This document shows, piece by piece, positions 13,401 through 25,700 of a stretch of DNA of 64,000 nucleotides. Source of the DNA: Diplosphaera chodatii (lineage: Eukaryota; Chlorophyta; Trebouxiophyceae; Prasiolales; Stichococcaceae); assembly GCA_032358165.1 (NCBI GenBank), contig JAALGY010000021.1:186001-250000 (forward strand), in the 5' to 3' direction. How positions within the stretch are numbered: position 1 is the stretch's first letter; the number at the start of each line of letters is the position of its first letter. The notes under the pieces are model-generated. The model saw only the letters and a program-made list of their open reading frames with translations. It was not told where the DNA came from and did not search any database. A program made the translations under genes and the position numbers.

Positions 13401-13491
13401 TATGACCTGCCTGCAATGCTCCGCAGGTGCAATTCCGCCCACAAGTGTGCCAGTCATTCTGCGGGAGTATCAAACAGAGCCAACCATGTGA
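8451..13491 (+). CDS. EIF2B4: Translation initiation factor eIF2B subunit delta
   Basis: Delta subunit of the eIF2B guanine-nucleotide exchange factor, which recycles eIF2-GDP in the cytosol. ATG is at 8451. Exon 1 (8451-8555) appears to end at a GC donor; exon 2 is 8703-8834 and exon 3 8946-9095. The N-terminal half is disordered, with poly-Gln tracts at 10441 and 10843 and a basic stretch ([20 protein letters not shown]) typical of eIF2B delta. The conserved Rossmann-like domain runs from about 11130. Blocks include [15 protein letters not shown], then [108 protein letters not shown] and the last-exon [19 protein letters not shown] with TGA at 13489. The gene has more than ten exons. The family call is secure; some mid-gene splice phases are unresolved. 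Confidence 0.93.
8556..8702 (+). other. Probable GC-AG intron in eIF2B delta
   Basis: Exon 1 reads in frame to CGGCAG. The next base pair is GC rather than GT, and the acceptor CACAG precedes the next in-frame exon at 8703. Both exons are whole codons (105 and 132 bases). No GT donor nearby keeps the frame. Confidence 0.5.
10441..10467 (+). repeat. (CAG)9 coding repeat, poly-Gln tract 1
   Basis: Nine uninterrupted CAG codons lie in the eIF2B delta reading frame just before the basic SEEKKSKAQ segment. They are followed by CCG. Confidence 0.9.
10843..10902 (+). repeat. Second Gln-rich repeat: (CAG)8 then imperfect CAG/CAA/CCG
   Basis: Eight CAG codons at 10843-10866 are followed by an imperfect Gln/Pro-rich run ([12 protein letters not shown]) in the same eIF2B delta frame. 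Confidence 0.8.
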
Positions 13492-14093
13492 GCAGGAGAT
13501 CTGCTGACAGCCCGGTCAGCGGCTCGCAGGGTCGGGAAGTTCACTGCATGTGTGACAGGGCTGTTGCTTGCTGGCGTTGATGAGCGTCAAGACTCACGAG
13601 CATGAGGCAGACTTTGGGTGTTCGATTGCTTGTGCGAGGTATTGTGGTGTGCACGCATTACCGTATTCTGGGGCGTCAGTGGGTGCTCTGATACAGCAAT
13701 TTGAATATGCCTGCCCTGATGCAAGGCAAGGCTGATGCCACAAATGTTTGCATCCCGCCCAAAGCCGGTGCGCCTTCGATAGGAGCTTGATGATGTGCAT
13801 TTGGGAGACTACACCATACGTGGTGGCCTATCGCAATGGTATTGGCATTGGCAGTTTCGGGCAGAGCAGCGCTGATGGGGCATTGCCGATTTACACACTT
13901 CTGCGAGCCAGCCTGCACTGGCTCACAGGCTTGGTATATAGTGGCGCACCGCGATCATATGGTCCACGTCTGGACCATGCACTGAGGTCGCCCTGCAGCG
14001 GCAGGCACATCAGCACACGCACCGCCGGTGCTTTCTGAAGCGTGCACCAGGAAAGCAAAGTCGCTTGCAGGATTAGGTGTCCTCGATGAGCTG
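13492..14093. other. Convergent 3' intergenic region (eIF2B delta / NUP107)
   Basis: There are 602 bases between facing stop codons and no recognisable protein-coding block. It presumably holds both 3' UTRs. Confidence 0.4.
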
Positions 14094-17000
14094 TCAACTA
14101 GCGCCAGCAGCCTCTGCGCGTGCAGCAGCCTCTGCACGGTGCATGGTAAGCAGCTCGGCTGCGCGCTCCCAGTCCAGCAGCTGCTGCAGCTCAGCCTCAC
14201 AGAGTGTTGCCAGCAACGAAGGCTCCTGGCCAGGAGAGGCGGCGTCTCCTGCTGCACCCGGCTGCCGTGGCACGCCGGCGGCCAGCAGCGCCAGCTCAGC
14301 GCCTGCCTCTGTTGGGCCGCCCAGCGCGAGCACAGCCTGCGGACGTGAAACAACAACTGCTTGACGCCTGTGCACACGCATACTGTTGCTTCGACCCGCC
14401 CGCACGAGAGGCTGTTAGCACTTGGGCAAAGCATGCAGTGTATGCGGGTGTATGCAGCCAATGCAGCCATGGGGCATGACAGCATGCATGACAGCAGGTG
14501 CCGCCATCCTGGTGTCCGCCCCGCACCTGCCGCAGCTCTGCGCACTGCAGCGCCAGGCGTGGCGCCAGCACCCGCCACGCCGTGGCCGCCACCGCGCCCG
14601 CGTCGCCCTCCACATTGATCACCCACAGCGGCCCCGCACTCGGCGCACCTGCAGTAGCATGACACAGGGGCATCTTAAGCTGAGCAACCACCCTTCCGTT
14701 GGCTGATACCATGGTGCAGCGGTGTCAAGCCAGATAGTTCTACCCAGGCAGCCTCGACCATACGGCCCCAGCACACGTGATGACCAACGGTGTCATGGGA
14801 CGCATTGACGAATGGCACCTCCGGGGAGGGCGCCCTTGATGGCCCCCGCCGCTAGGGCGGCCACCGCCTGCGCCGCAGCGGGTTCATCGGCGGCGACGCG
14901 GATCTGCAGCAGCCCGGCCGCGTCGCTGTCGGCGCCGGGCGCTAAACCCTCCACCCGCACACCTGTGGCCAAGACCACACAGGCGCTATCAGGTGGTGAA
15001 AAATAGAGGCTCCGGCTGCGCTGCTGCCATTCCTGGGCACTCAACCTGTGGTGACAGGCTGCAGACGGCCAGACCGAAGGTGTGTTGGCTCCAAAGCGCG
15101 CAATCACAGCAAAAGATCACGGACAGCCAGACCAGCATCGTGCGGGGCTGTCCAAGGGCAGCACGGGGCAGGGCTTGCCGCAGGGCCGCACCTGCGGCCG
15201 CAGCGCGCGGCGAGGCAGCCACGGCGGACTGCAGCGCGGCGCGGGCCACCTCGGCAGCCGCGCCCGCGTCGGCGGGCTGCAGCGCGGGGTACGCGGCGCC
15301 AGCCGCCAGCGCCTCCGCCGCCGCCCCGCTGTCCGGCTCCACTAGTGCCGCCGGCACCGCTGTGAGCAGCACCTCCGGCGGGGCGTCCCCGTCCTGAACG
15401 CAAGGCGGCAGGGTGTAATGTTGTTCCTTCTGTTCGAGGAGTTTGGTTGCCTGATTTGGCAGGCACAGCGTGTCCATCAGCATCTAACGGGTGGCCCGCC
15501 CGCTGCAGGTGCGTCACTCACCCTCTGCTGAGCACTCTTCATGGTCAGCCTGAGTGTGCCACACTGGGGCCTTTGGGAACATTGGAATCCGTGTAGTGGC
15601 TCAGCAATTGCCAAGCCGTGCCTGCTGCTGCAGCAGTGCCGCCTCGAGGGCGCCGCCAGACAGCACGTCCAGCAGGCCCTGGAGCAGCTGCTGCGCCTCC
15701 TCGCGCAGCGCATCTGCTTGGCCCCCCTGTGGCGGGCCCTCGGCTGCGGCTTCACCATATGCCGCCTGCCACTGCTGGAAGCGCCGCTCGTTGTCGAAAG
15801 CCAGGGCCCATGACCTGCAGCGGCCACAGAGAGCTTGTGCCTCAGCGTCTAGCAGGTGGTGGCTGCCCTCAGGAAGTGCTACTGGCAATCCTCTCTGGTT
15901 CTGCAGCCGGTATCAGATGGCGGTCAGACCCTGTCGTGCAATCGGATCGTCACCTGGCCTCCGCTACATGCTCGGTGTCTGGCAGCTGCCCCAGTGACGC
16001 CAGCTGCGCGCCGCCCGCGGATAGCACCGCGCCCAACTCGCTAGCCGGCAGCACCTGCACAGGATCCAAGTGGGGCTAGCATCGCCTTGCTGCTTGCTTC
16101 AACAGCATGTTCGACCTGGATCCGACGACGAGCAGGTCATTTAGAAAGCAGCCGTGAGGTGACTACACTATCTGCAGGGTGCGGATTGAGGCAGAGCGTA
16201 GCCAGGCCTCACCTCGTGCATGAGGGCCCAGCCGGCGGCGGCAGAGGGTGCCGGCGCAGCGACCAAGCCGAGCGCGAACTCGCGCGCGAGGGCGTTGGCG
16301 TGGCCCAGCGCCGCCGGCAGCTGCGCCCTGGCAAAGGTCAGCCAGCGGGCCGCCTGGGCGCGCCCCACGGGGCCGCCCGCTGGCAGGCGCCGCGTCGACT
16401 GCGCGATCTGCAGGTGCAGGGGGGAGCCATCAGGACCTGCTCAGGAACACCTGGTACCGACAGGTAACAGCACAGCAGGGCGTGAGTCCACATGCAGGCA
16501 CACTGGCTCTCATTTGTTAACTGCCGGCGCGAACAGGGTGCAGCGGCAGCATGATGTGATGGACCAAACCGGGAAGTTCCTGCTGCGGACCACGAACCTG
16601 GTCGGCAATGATGAGCATCTCATCAGGCTGCACATCGCCGTTCTGCCAGGCGCTGAACCAGGCGTCTGCCTCGGCGAACGCAGCAGCGCACTCTGCAATT
16701 GGCCGCTGCGTTAGGTCCTCCGCGAAGATGGAATACCTGCAGAGCAAGCCACGCTGTCAGCCATGACATCGGTCCGTCCTCACATGCTCCATCAAAGACG
16801 GGCATGCCAATATGACGTGCAATTCCTCAGCGAAGAAGGTGCTATTCCACAGGCAGCTTGCGCGAGTGGACGCCGAAAGTGAGGAGTCTCCATAGGCAGC
16901 AAGGCACACGAACAGACCAATATGCAACTTGGGGGAGGTGCGAAAGACGCACGTGAGGTGGCGGCGGCCAGCGCGCAGGTGGCAGGCCAGCTGCGGCACC

Positions 17001-20000
17001 AGCCACCCCGCCCCTGACTCCATCGCGTGCACTATGTACGCCTGAAGCACCTCGTTCAGGGCCTCCTGTCCAGGCAAGCACACCATGATCACCAATCTGT
17101 ACAGCAGCAAGATGCGGTGCTGATACATTCTGGCATGCTGCAGTTCTGCTGCCCGGCCAGCTATGTGTGGCGTCCATGTTGTGAAGTGAATACGCTGTTA
17201 CATGCAGGGACATCCAACGATCACTGAACGGCCTGATGCTGAAGTTCACTACCGACAAGGTCCACCAGTGATGCCTGAGCACACTTGCTCCACTTTGCAG
17301 CCACTTTGTAGCCAGCGGTTGCGTAAGGGAGTTGACTTGACGCCGGCGGCAACACAGAAGAAAGCCGCCACGAGCGACAAGGGTGCAGGCACCTGCAACG
17401 GGTCGTACTGGTCCGCTTCCCAGGAGGGCTCTGCCACCAGCCCTGTGGCGCGCAGCGCCAGCGCAAAGTGCGCGGCAAAGCGCATCGCGCCCGGCCCACA
17501 GCGCCGCGGAGCCCCCTCGCGCTGCATGGCCCAGGTGCAAATCAGCACATTCTCACCGAAGGCATGGTGCACAAGGTGTGATGCTCCTTGCAAGCCTTTC
17601 GGGCCATGCTCAATCTCTGGCGTGTAGCGGGTTTGCAGCGCTCACAGGCAGGATCCAGGACACGAGGCGGTCGGCGACGTCCTGCAGGCGCTCCAGGATG
17701 AGCGCCGCCTGCAGCGCGCGCTGGTTGCTGTCCAGCTCGGCCCGCACCTGTTGCACATCCACACCACAGTCAGCCACTCCTGTATGTTCTGTGTTCATGA
17801 TGTTTAGTCGCAGGAAGTTGCGGCCTCAGTGGCCGCATCATGTCTCGTTTTGAAATCGGCTGGCTTCTAGGTGCATGTCACGCAGCACATCTCACAGCGC
17901 ACCGCCACTGCGTCTGCTGCCGACTCATCGACGAAGATGTCTGTAAAGTCCCGAGGCAGGCGTTGCAACACCCTGCATCGTGCAGTTGCAGGTTTGTCTA
18001 CTTGAGCGAGAACCGTGATCAGCTCATCAGAGCCTGTCCATTATGTAAGCTGTACCTGAGGAAGCAGACAGTGCACAGAAGCGAACTTTCTGAAACTTTG
18101 GGTAATCTGGGTGATGCGAACCCTGGGAAGCAGCAACACCTGAGAGAGGCAAGAAGCTCAGACACTGCGTGCCAAGTGAACACTTCAGGGCCCAGCGCAC
18201 CTGGGCAGCGGCCAGCGGCCGGCGGCAACATCTAGGCCCTCCCGCAGGACCGCGACATCGCCGCCCTCCGGCAGTGCATCCGCCAGAGCATCTGCTTGCA
18301 GGCCACTGTCCGCATCTGCTGCATCTGCATCCTGCTGCGCATCCTGCAGCATAGCCAGGGATCACAAGTATGGTTCCAGACTGCGCAAGAATGGGGCGGC
18401 CAGAAGCATTGCCAACGGAGACTCGGCTGCAACCTGAGCGCCTGTGCCTGTGCTCACAGGTGGCAGAGCCACTTCGCAGTTGCATTGCTGCATGTCAGAG
18501 TTTCATACATGGTTGTGCTATTTGCAGCAGACTGGGCGCCAGCTCATGTACCTGGGCAAGGCGGCTGTCCAGGGTGGCCTCCAGCCAGCAGCGGCTGAGG
18601 GCCCAGGTGGCGTCCTCCCAGCTGCTGCAGGCCGGCAGCACCGCCCCCAGGTGCCCTGCCAGCGCCCCATAAATGGCGGCCTGCAGTGCCATGGCAGGAC
18701 CAGACTGTTGCCAATGCAGGCCATATCAGACAAAGTGTCCTCTCGAAGCTGGCAAGAACCGAGGCTTCCAAGAGTTGAGCACCCGCACCCACACCCAATC
18801 ATACATCAGGACGCTCAGCAGCCTGCCGAGATCAAGCACAGGCACAATATAACTTCTGACAGGTGGAGCCAATGCAGTCCTGAAATAACCAGTGAGTGCC
18901 ACTGCATCATGCAGCAGTGCGGGGCACACCTCGAGGGTGCCGGCGCTGGGGCCGCGCCGGGCGGGCTCCCCAGTCGTCGCCGCCTTTTCGGCGACCTGCA
19001 GCGCAGCCCACCGCCACAGCGCCCTCGGCACCATGTCGCCCCTGGTCACCTGCACATAGGGTAGGCGGTCGCTAATGAAGGTGCATCTCTTGGACTGCAC
19101 TTGGGTGGGATACCGTGATAGCCTGCGCAGCACTGGGCTTGGGATGTGGATAGCTTGTGCCACACAGCAGCATGGCGCACTCCTGTGTGAGAGTGGAATT
19201 TCCGCGCTGAGACCATCAAGATGCCCCACCTGGTCGGCCAGCTCGTCTGCCAGTTGCTCTGCTGGGTCCGCAGCGTCTGCGGCGGCCGCTGCGGGGCCCA
19301 GGGGGGTGGGGCCCCACGCGCCGCCGCCCCCCAGCGAGGCCGCGCGCCATGGCTGCCCGCACTCCCGGCACAGCTCCAGCGCCTCCGCCACCCGCCCTGC
19401 ACCAGTAGCACGTCCTTGATCAGGTCATATCAGCTGAAAGCAGGCACTCGTTGAGTAGGTATGATCAGCCAGTTGAGCTAACAAGGGGCCTTGTTGCACC
19501 ATGTCCAGAATCACAGCCTGCTGCTGAACCAGTGGCGAGCATGGGATGCCATGCAGACGATTCTGCGACTGCTACAGTAGTCCTGCAACACCTTCAATTG
19601 GTACCACTTCGGGTTCAGCGGAGGTTCAGCGTGGTTCAGTGTCAGGAGTCTGAAGACACCAAACCGTCAGCCTCAACAAAAACAGGATGCCATGCACACT
19701 GTTGTATGCAATTGCTACAGTAGTCCTGCAACGTCATGAAGCTGTCGAAAGACACCACATGACGCCTCCATGACACTGCCCATGACAGTAGAGCTGACAA
19801 GCTGACCATGGCCCAGCAGTTTGGCCATTTTGTTTCAAGCACGCCGCAACACCATCGAGTCCCACCTGCACGGACGAGTTGCCACAGACGGGACAGGATC
19901 CGCTCCTCATCCGCCACGTTCTCGGGATGCAACGGCCGCCGCTGCCGTCCGGGGGCATCTGGGTCCAGCTCACTAACCTGTGCGTGCCACACAGTGACAT

Positions 20001-22096
20001 CGTGAGACGACCATGACCACCTGCGCGCGAGCACCAGCTACCTACATTCTGCGTGCAACCTCGATCATGTGCAGCAGCTTGTGAATTGGTGCCCATCTTT
20101 TGTGTCGCATCTGCACATTGGGACTGCATGCAGCCCAAGCAAGATGCCGAGCACACGGTTGTCAGCTTCGGCAGCAGCCTCACAAGCGGCTGGTCGCCAG
20201 AGCGGGTGATGCCTGCGGCGAGGCGCAGCCGCGTCTCTGCCCACACGCCCTCCCGCGCCCCAAAGCGCCCCGCGGTGCCGCCGCCAGCTGCGCTCAGGGC
20301 GGCCTCGTCATCCAGACCCTGCGCCGCCAGGGCCTCCAGCCATGCCACAACACGTGCAGCCCTATACAAGCAGCGACAAGCTTGCTGTCAACTCAAGGGT
20401 CTGAGATGTGCTGCACACATTCCATGGGTATGCACGACGTCTTGCCAAGACGATGTGCAGCTGTTCATTATAGATGGCTCACCTGTTGATCTCAGCGTCT
20501 TCAGCAATGATGTCCGCTGCCTGCTGGTGGATGCTGAGGCGCTGCGGTCCATCCAGCGATTCTGCAAGCCGACACCTGACAGCTTCAGGTAGCTTGCACG
20601 CCAACGCAGGTGTTGTACAGAGCTCGAGGGGCTGCTGACGCCCTTGCAAGCTGCAGCCGCACATCAACAGGTCAGATGCAGGGCGTCAAGGGGACATGTG
20701 CAGGAATGCCACCTGTGTCTCGAGGCCCGCCGCCACCGTAGCCGCCGGGGAAGCGCGGCCCGGCGTCCCCTGCAAGATGCGCCAGCAGCATCCAGGTGGC
20801 CGCCTCGTCGTCCAGCGCATTGGCCTGCGGTTAGTCAGAGGCTAACACTTGACTGTACTTGCCACAAGCAGCTGCCACATGGTCGGCACACCACCTTCAG
20901 GCACCAACCTGTTGCAAACCAAGCTAGACGGCACCAAATGGACAGCAGGAAATTTCCCCACGGCAACATCAGCCACATGTCCGTGCCACACCTCATCGCG
21001 CAGTGCCAGGTAGCGGGCGGCACGCTGCAGCTGGCCTGCCGCCGTGACCCGCAGCTCCCGAGCCCTTGCGCTGCATATAGCTGCATACTGCTGCACTGCC
21101 TCTGGCGCTCCAATCTGCAACAGTCATGGCCGCCTTCAGTACTATCACGACTGCTAGCTTGGACTGATGGCAGCTAACCTGTACAGCTGATCAGTTCTGT
21201 CATATGATAGGAATGCAGCCTACCTGTCTGCGCATAAGGGCACCCAGCACATCCGCGAATGCGATATCCTCTGGTGCCCCTTGCCGCATGTCGGGCCCTG
21301 ACACAGCACCTGCAGACACATGTGCAAGAGTCAACAATGGCGGGGGCCATGTGCAACAACAAAGGCTTCTGTGCTGCTGGGGACATCAAGGGTGGATCTG
21401 GTGGTAGGCACCTGGTGGGGACGGTAGCAGCGCGCTGGCAGTGGCTGTCGGCGGCTCTGGAGCATCACCCGCAAGCACTATGGCCTGCCCTTCGCCCCGC
21501 ACAATTGCCTCTGCTGCCTCGGCCACCGGGTCAAACAGCCGAGGGTCAGGGTCGAAGAAGCCTGGCTGTCGCTGCTGCTGTGAGGTGCTCCGAGGTGCAG
21601 CCGCTGCCAAGCCGAACCCCGGAGTGCCAGGTGCAGTGCCGCTGGTGAAAGGGGTGGTGTTGGCCGCTGGCGTATCCTCGAACAGGCTGTTGCCACGCAT
21701 GCCGGAGCGCGCCGCCGTCGACGCTGGCGTGAACAGCGGGTCTGCATACAGCGGGTTGTCGCTGTAGAAATCCATGCCATCTTCACCTGCCGCCTCGCCA
21801 TCATACCCGGCGTCACCTGCTGAGGAAGGCTCCTTCCAATTTGCTTCCTGTGCATTGAGCCGGGCGCTGGGCCGGCCTGCACAGCATTGTGTGATCAGCC
21901 TGCCTGTGCTGCATGCCCACCTTGCCACCCTCCATCAAACTCCTCATCAATGGCCTCAGCGCGCATCTGGACGTGAGACCATACACATCCAATCATCCAC
22001 ATCCAAACGGAAACCATCACGAGTCTTTCACTCACTAGCGATCGATAGGGACATCACGGCACAGCATCTTTCCAGCAAGCTCACCTGTGGATCCAT
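14094..22096 (-). CDS. NUP107: Nuclear pore complex protein NUP107 (Nup84 family)
   Basis: Scaffold alpha-helical nucleoporin of the Nup107-160 (Y) complex. The likely start is a 12-base first exon MDPQ (22085-22096) spliced to ATGCGC at 21966. A later ATG at 21966 is the alternative start. The N-terminal part (about 21420-21850) is disordered and acidic. Diagnostic blocks follow. ELDPDAPGRQRRPLHPENVADEER is split here as ELDPDAPGRQ and PLHPENVADEER near 19930-19980. ECGQPWRAASLGGGG lies near 19340, and VLPACSSWEDATWAL near 18620. LNEVLQAYIVHAMES, at about 17030, is followed by VPQLACHLRAGRRHL. The final exon ends LLATLCEAELQQLLDWERA and stops at 14094. It spans about 8 kb with many short exons. 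SWED and GQPWRA are strong family signatures. It is divergent from the ZIP transporter. Confidence 0.9.
19544..19732. repeat. Diverged direct repeat pair in a NUP107 intron
   Basis: Segments 19544-19589 and about 19685-19732 both begin GGATGCCATGCA and end GCTACAGTAGTCCTGCAAC, with a diverged middle. Between them lie three close copies of GGTTCAG(C/T)G at about 19612-19640. Confidence 0.6.
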
Positions 22097-22777
22097 TGCT
22101 GCAGCTTGAATGATAAGCACTATGCAGCGCCGCGGCAACGCGGCATCCAATAGATGGCAAGATCAGGGAAAACGGCGCGCCAGCCTCTGATCAACATGTT
22201 CCACGGTTGCACTGAGGCTACAGCTGCAAGTTGCTGCGGTGCAACCACGCGCATGCAGCCCACTCTTGCTACTAGTGAAACAGGTGTGCAGACTACATGC
22301 AAATCAGGATCATGTCAACACATGCCGCGCCACCAGCAGATTACGCTCCCTGCGTTGCACGCAAACGTAGTGGCAATGGCAACCATCAAAGCTGGCCTGC
22401 TGCACGTGAGCGCGACAGTCTAAGCTGCATGATTAGCTGAATTTAGATCGAACAAGCAAGCCTACTCATCATGACAAACCATCTCAGTGAACTTCGCAGT
22501 CCGCTACTATGCATGTTTTGAAGGCGGACTAACTAGAAGTAGCACCTCAGGATTGCATACAGAGATACATGGCGCGTTGAGACAACGCGTACTGCATGAG
22601 CCGCGCGCAACCTTGCAGTAGGTACACCTGGCAGGTCATTGAGAATATAAGCACAAACATCTCGACGGCGTGCCAAGGTGGTGAAGTGACTTGCAACTCA
22701 CCTCCAGCAAAGCTATAAGAAGCTTTGTGGTCATGTGATCAGCGGCAGCGCTGCCGCTGCATGCCGCCAGAGGTGTG
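22097..22777. promoter_or_regulatory. Bidirectional promoter region, NUP107 / ZIP transporter
   Basis: This interval of 681 bases lies between divergent starts. A TATA-like CTATAAGA ends at 22720 on the plus strand, about 58 bases before the transporter ATG. A second TATAAG-like string lies near 22645. Confidence 0.5.
22713..22720 (+). promoter_or_regulatory. TATA-like element CTATAAGA upstream of ZIP gene
   Basis: The same octamer occurs upstream of the POC5 start (ending at about 32015) at a similar distance. It is seen in sequence only; promoter activity is inferred. Confidence 0.35.
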
Positions 22778-25700
22778 ATGGCCACCCGCTGGTCTGCTGC
22801 AGCCGCACTGCTCGTCGCTCTGCAGCTCTGCTGGTCAGCAGTCGGAGACTCTGAAGCAGTACAGCAACATGTGAGAGCGTGTTACGCAGCGCGGCTTGTT
22901 ACTTGCCTCGCTGTGCATGTCTTCGCTTTCACTCGGGGCATATGTGTCGGAAGTGCGTGCGATATCGTCGCTGCTCACTCACTGGTCGTCAACACAGGTC
23001 GGCGTGCAGGGACGCCAGCACGATCTCCGGGAAAGCCGTCTCACGGGATGGCAGGCGCACGGCGCAGAGCGGCGACTGCAAGCAGCATTGTCAGACAGTG
23101 ACGCAGCCCCGGAGCTGGTCCCTGACTTGCACGTCAAGCAGGTGGCTGCCGCAAAGCAGAAGCAGCAGCAGCGGGAAGCAGCGTCAGATGCAGCGGATCC
23201 TGGCAAGCTGCGCATCCTGAGCGAGTCTCGGGACGGGCAGGCAGACAGCGGCGACGCCGATTCAGCAGAGTTTCAGCCGGCGGGGTTCCAGCAGCGTGAT
23301 CAGGGTCGAGGACATAAGGTAGATGCCACTCACCACGTGGCCGATCAGCTGCAGCCGAGCCACCAGCTGGCGCTCCAGCGGGCCCAGGAGCAGGAAACCG
23401 TGCAAAACCAACTGCTGCTGGAATCCCTGAAAGCCAAGGACGCCAAGCAGACAGGCAATGCAGACGCCACTGGGGCACACACGGCGGGGCACAGCGGCTT
23501 CGAGGCAAGTGCGGCGCAGCAGCGGCGGCTTGCGGCGCACGCGCATGAGCTCGCCAATGTGTCGTCCGAACAGCACCTGCAGGCTGGGCATGCGGCCCGG
23601 CAGCAGCACCTGCAGGCGCGGCACGATGCAAAGTATGCCCAGCACCTCGACCGCATGCAGCATACGCCACCTGCAACCGCCCATGAGCAGGCAAGCTTCG
23701 TGTGGGGCTGGTGAATCGTAACTTAATGGAAAGCATATGCTTGGGTCGAACTGTACAGCAGTGCTAAACGACCTTGGCTTTATGGTTGGCCTTGCGGAAA
23801 GCAGGTGGAGAACGGCGGAGCATCTGGGGGCCAGGTGCCCTGGCTGGAGCGCCCGCGTGTGCTGCAGCGGTCGGAGGGCTTCCGCAAGACGTACGACGAG
23901 AAGCAGGCGGCGTTGATTGGCAGCGGCGACATCGGCGCGCAGGGCTACCACCCCAAGCCCGCAGGCCGCCTCCTCGAGGAGCTGAAGAAGGAGGATATCC
24001 AGCGGGCATCTGTGTGGGAGGTACGGGCTCAGCATCCGGTTCAAAGCGGATGGCAGGTGGACATTGCAGGCTTACAATGGCTTGGGCCTGGTCACGGAAA
24101 TCCGTCACGTGTTCATCTGTCAGGCGCATGCTGCAGGTAGCAATCATGACGACCCTGATGGGCTCGGCGTCAGGGCTCGGTGCTGTACCCTTCTTCTTCG
24201 TGGGCAGCCTGAGCGCTGAGTGGGCGGCGCTGGCCAATGCCCTGGCGTGCGGCGTGATGCTGGCCGCCAGCTTCGACCTGGTGCATGAGGGGCAGCCCTA
24301 CGGCGCGGGGCTCACGATTCTGGGCGTCATCCTTGGTGGGCCTCCTCATCGATGCTGGCGCTTTAGCTGTGGATACTGTGGATGCGCATCACCTGCACAA
24401 CTTGTGCTGCCGGATTGCAAGCACCACATGTTGATGCTGGCCAGCCCCGTCAGCCTGAGCAGGTTGGCCTTCGGTGGCAGCAGATCGGCCTCTGGTGGCA
24501 CTTGAACAAAGCCGCGTGTGACCTGCGTGCATTTCCACCATATGCAGGTGCGCTGTTCATCAAGGCCAGCCAGGAGTGGCTGGAGAAGTGGGAGGACGTC
24601 AGGTTCGAGGGCCTCCAGGGCATCAACGCCCAGAAAACGATGCTGCTGGTGACCGTCATGGCAGCGCACGCGCTAGGGGAGGGCTCAGGAGTGGGCGTCT
24701 CATTCTGTGGTCACCGCGGTTGGGCGCAGGTGGGGCACACCGTAACCCCTATTCTGCTGGACAACACAGCCTCACATCAAAGCACGATGTACGTTCATCT
24801 GATTGGCACTGCAGTCCCCCTGGCATAAGATTACATGCAAAGGAAGGAAAGTCTTGGCAGCACCATTCATGTGGCCCAGCAGCAAGATGCAATGAGGCAT
24901 CGCTGAGGTCAGTAGAGCAGTTTGTCTCGACGGTGTGAACAGCTGAAGCTGGCGCGCTGCTGTCTTGCAGGGGGTGCTCGTTACATTAGCCATTGGCTTC
25001 CACAACATCCCGGAAGGTTTGGCAATCGCCACTGTGCTGGTTGCGCGGGGTGTATCCGCCAAGTCAGCACTCACATGGTGCGGTCATATAGCGGCATGCA
25101 CAACATGTCATGCTGCGTTGATGTACTCGGGATTGGGAGCCGGCACGGTGGCGTGGGGCATCAGTATCATGCATGAGCATCAGGAGACAGCATGGCCTGC
25201 CGTGCGCCATGCAGGGCGCTGCTGTGCAGCATGCCACAGCCGCTGGTGGCGGTGCCCAGCTTCATGTTTGTGAACGCCTTCAAGGCGATGCTGCCGCTGG
25301 CGCTGGGCTTTGCGGCGGGCTGCATGGTGTGGATGGTGTTCGCAGAACTCATCCCAGATGCACTGGAGGCTGCAGCCCATGGCAAGGTGTGCTACTCTGG
25401 CTCTCGCTTTAACAGGGAGGCCTGAAGCTAGATGCTGATGGAAGCAGACAGGAGCTGCCTGGCTCCATGCATAGGGCTGATGGGGAACCAGCACTTCAAG
25501 TTTACCGTTCAGCACCATGCAGACTGCAACTGCGGTTACCGAACATCCATTAAGCCTGAGCAGACGTGGCACAGTCCGCCAAGTATTCCTGCGCTGACCT
25601 CCTTGATGACATGAGAGCTGCATCTGTGCCATGTTGTCAGCGCAGGTAGCAACAGCAGCCACGTTCTCAGCGGCGTGGCTGGAGGGCCTGCGCATGGGCA

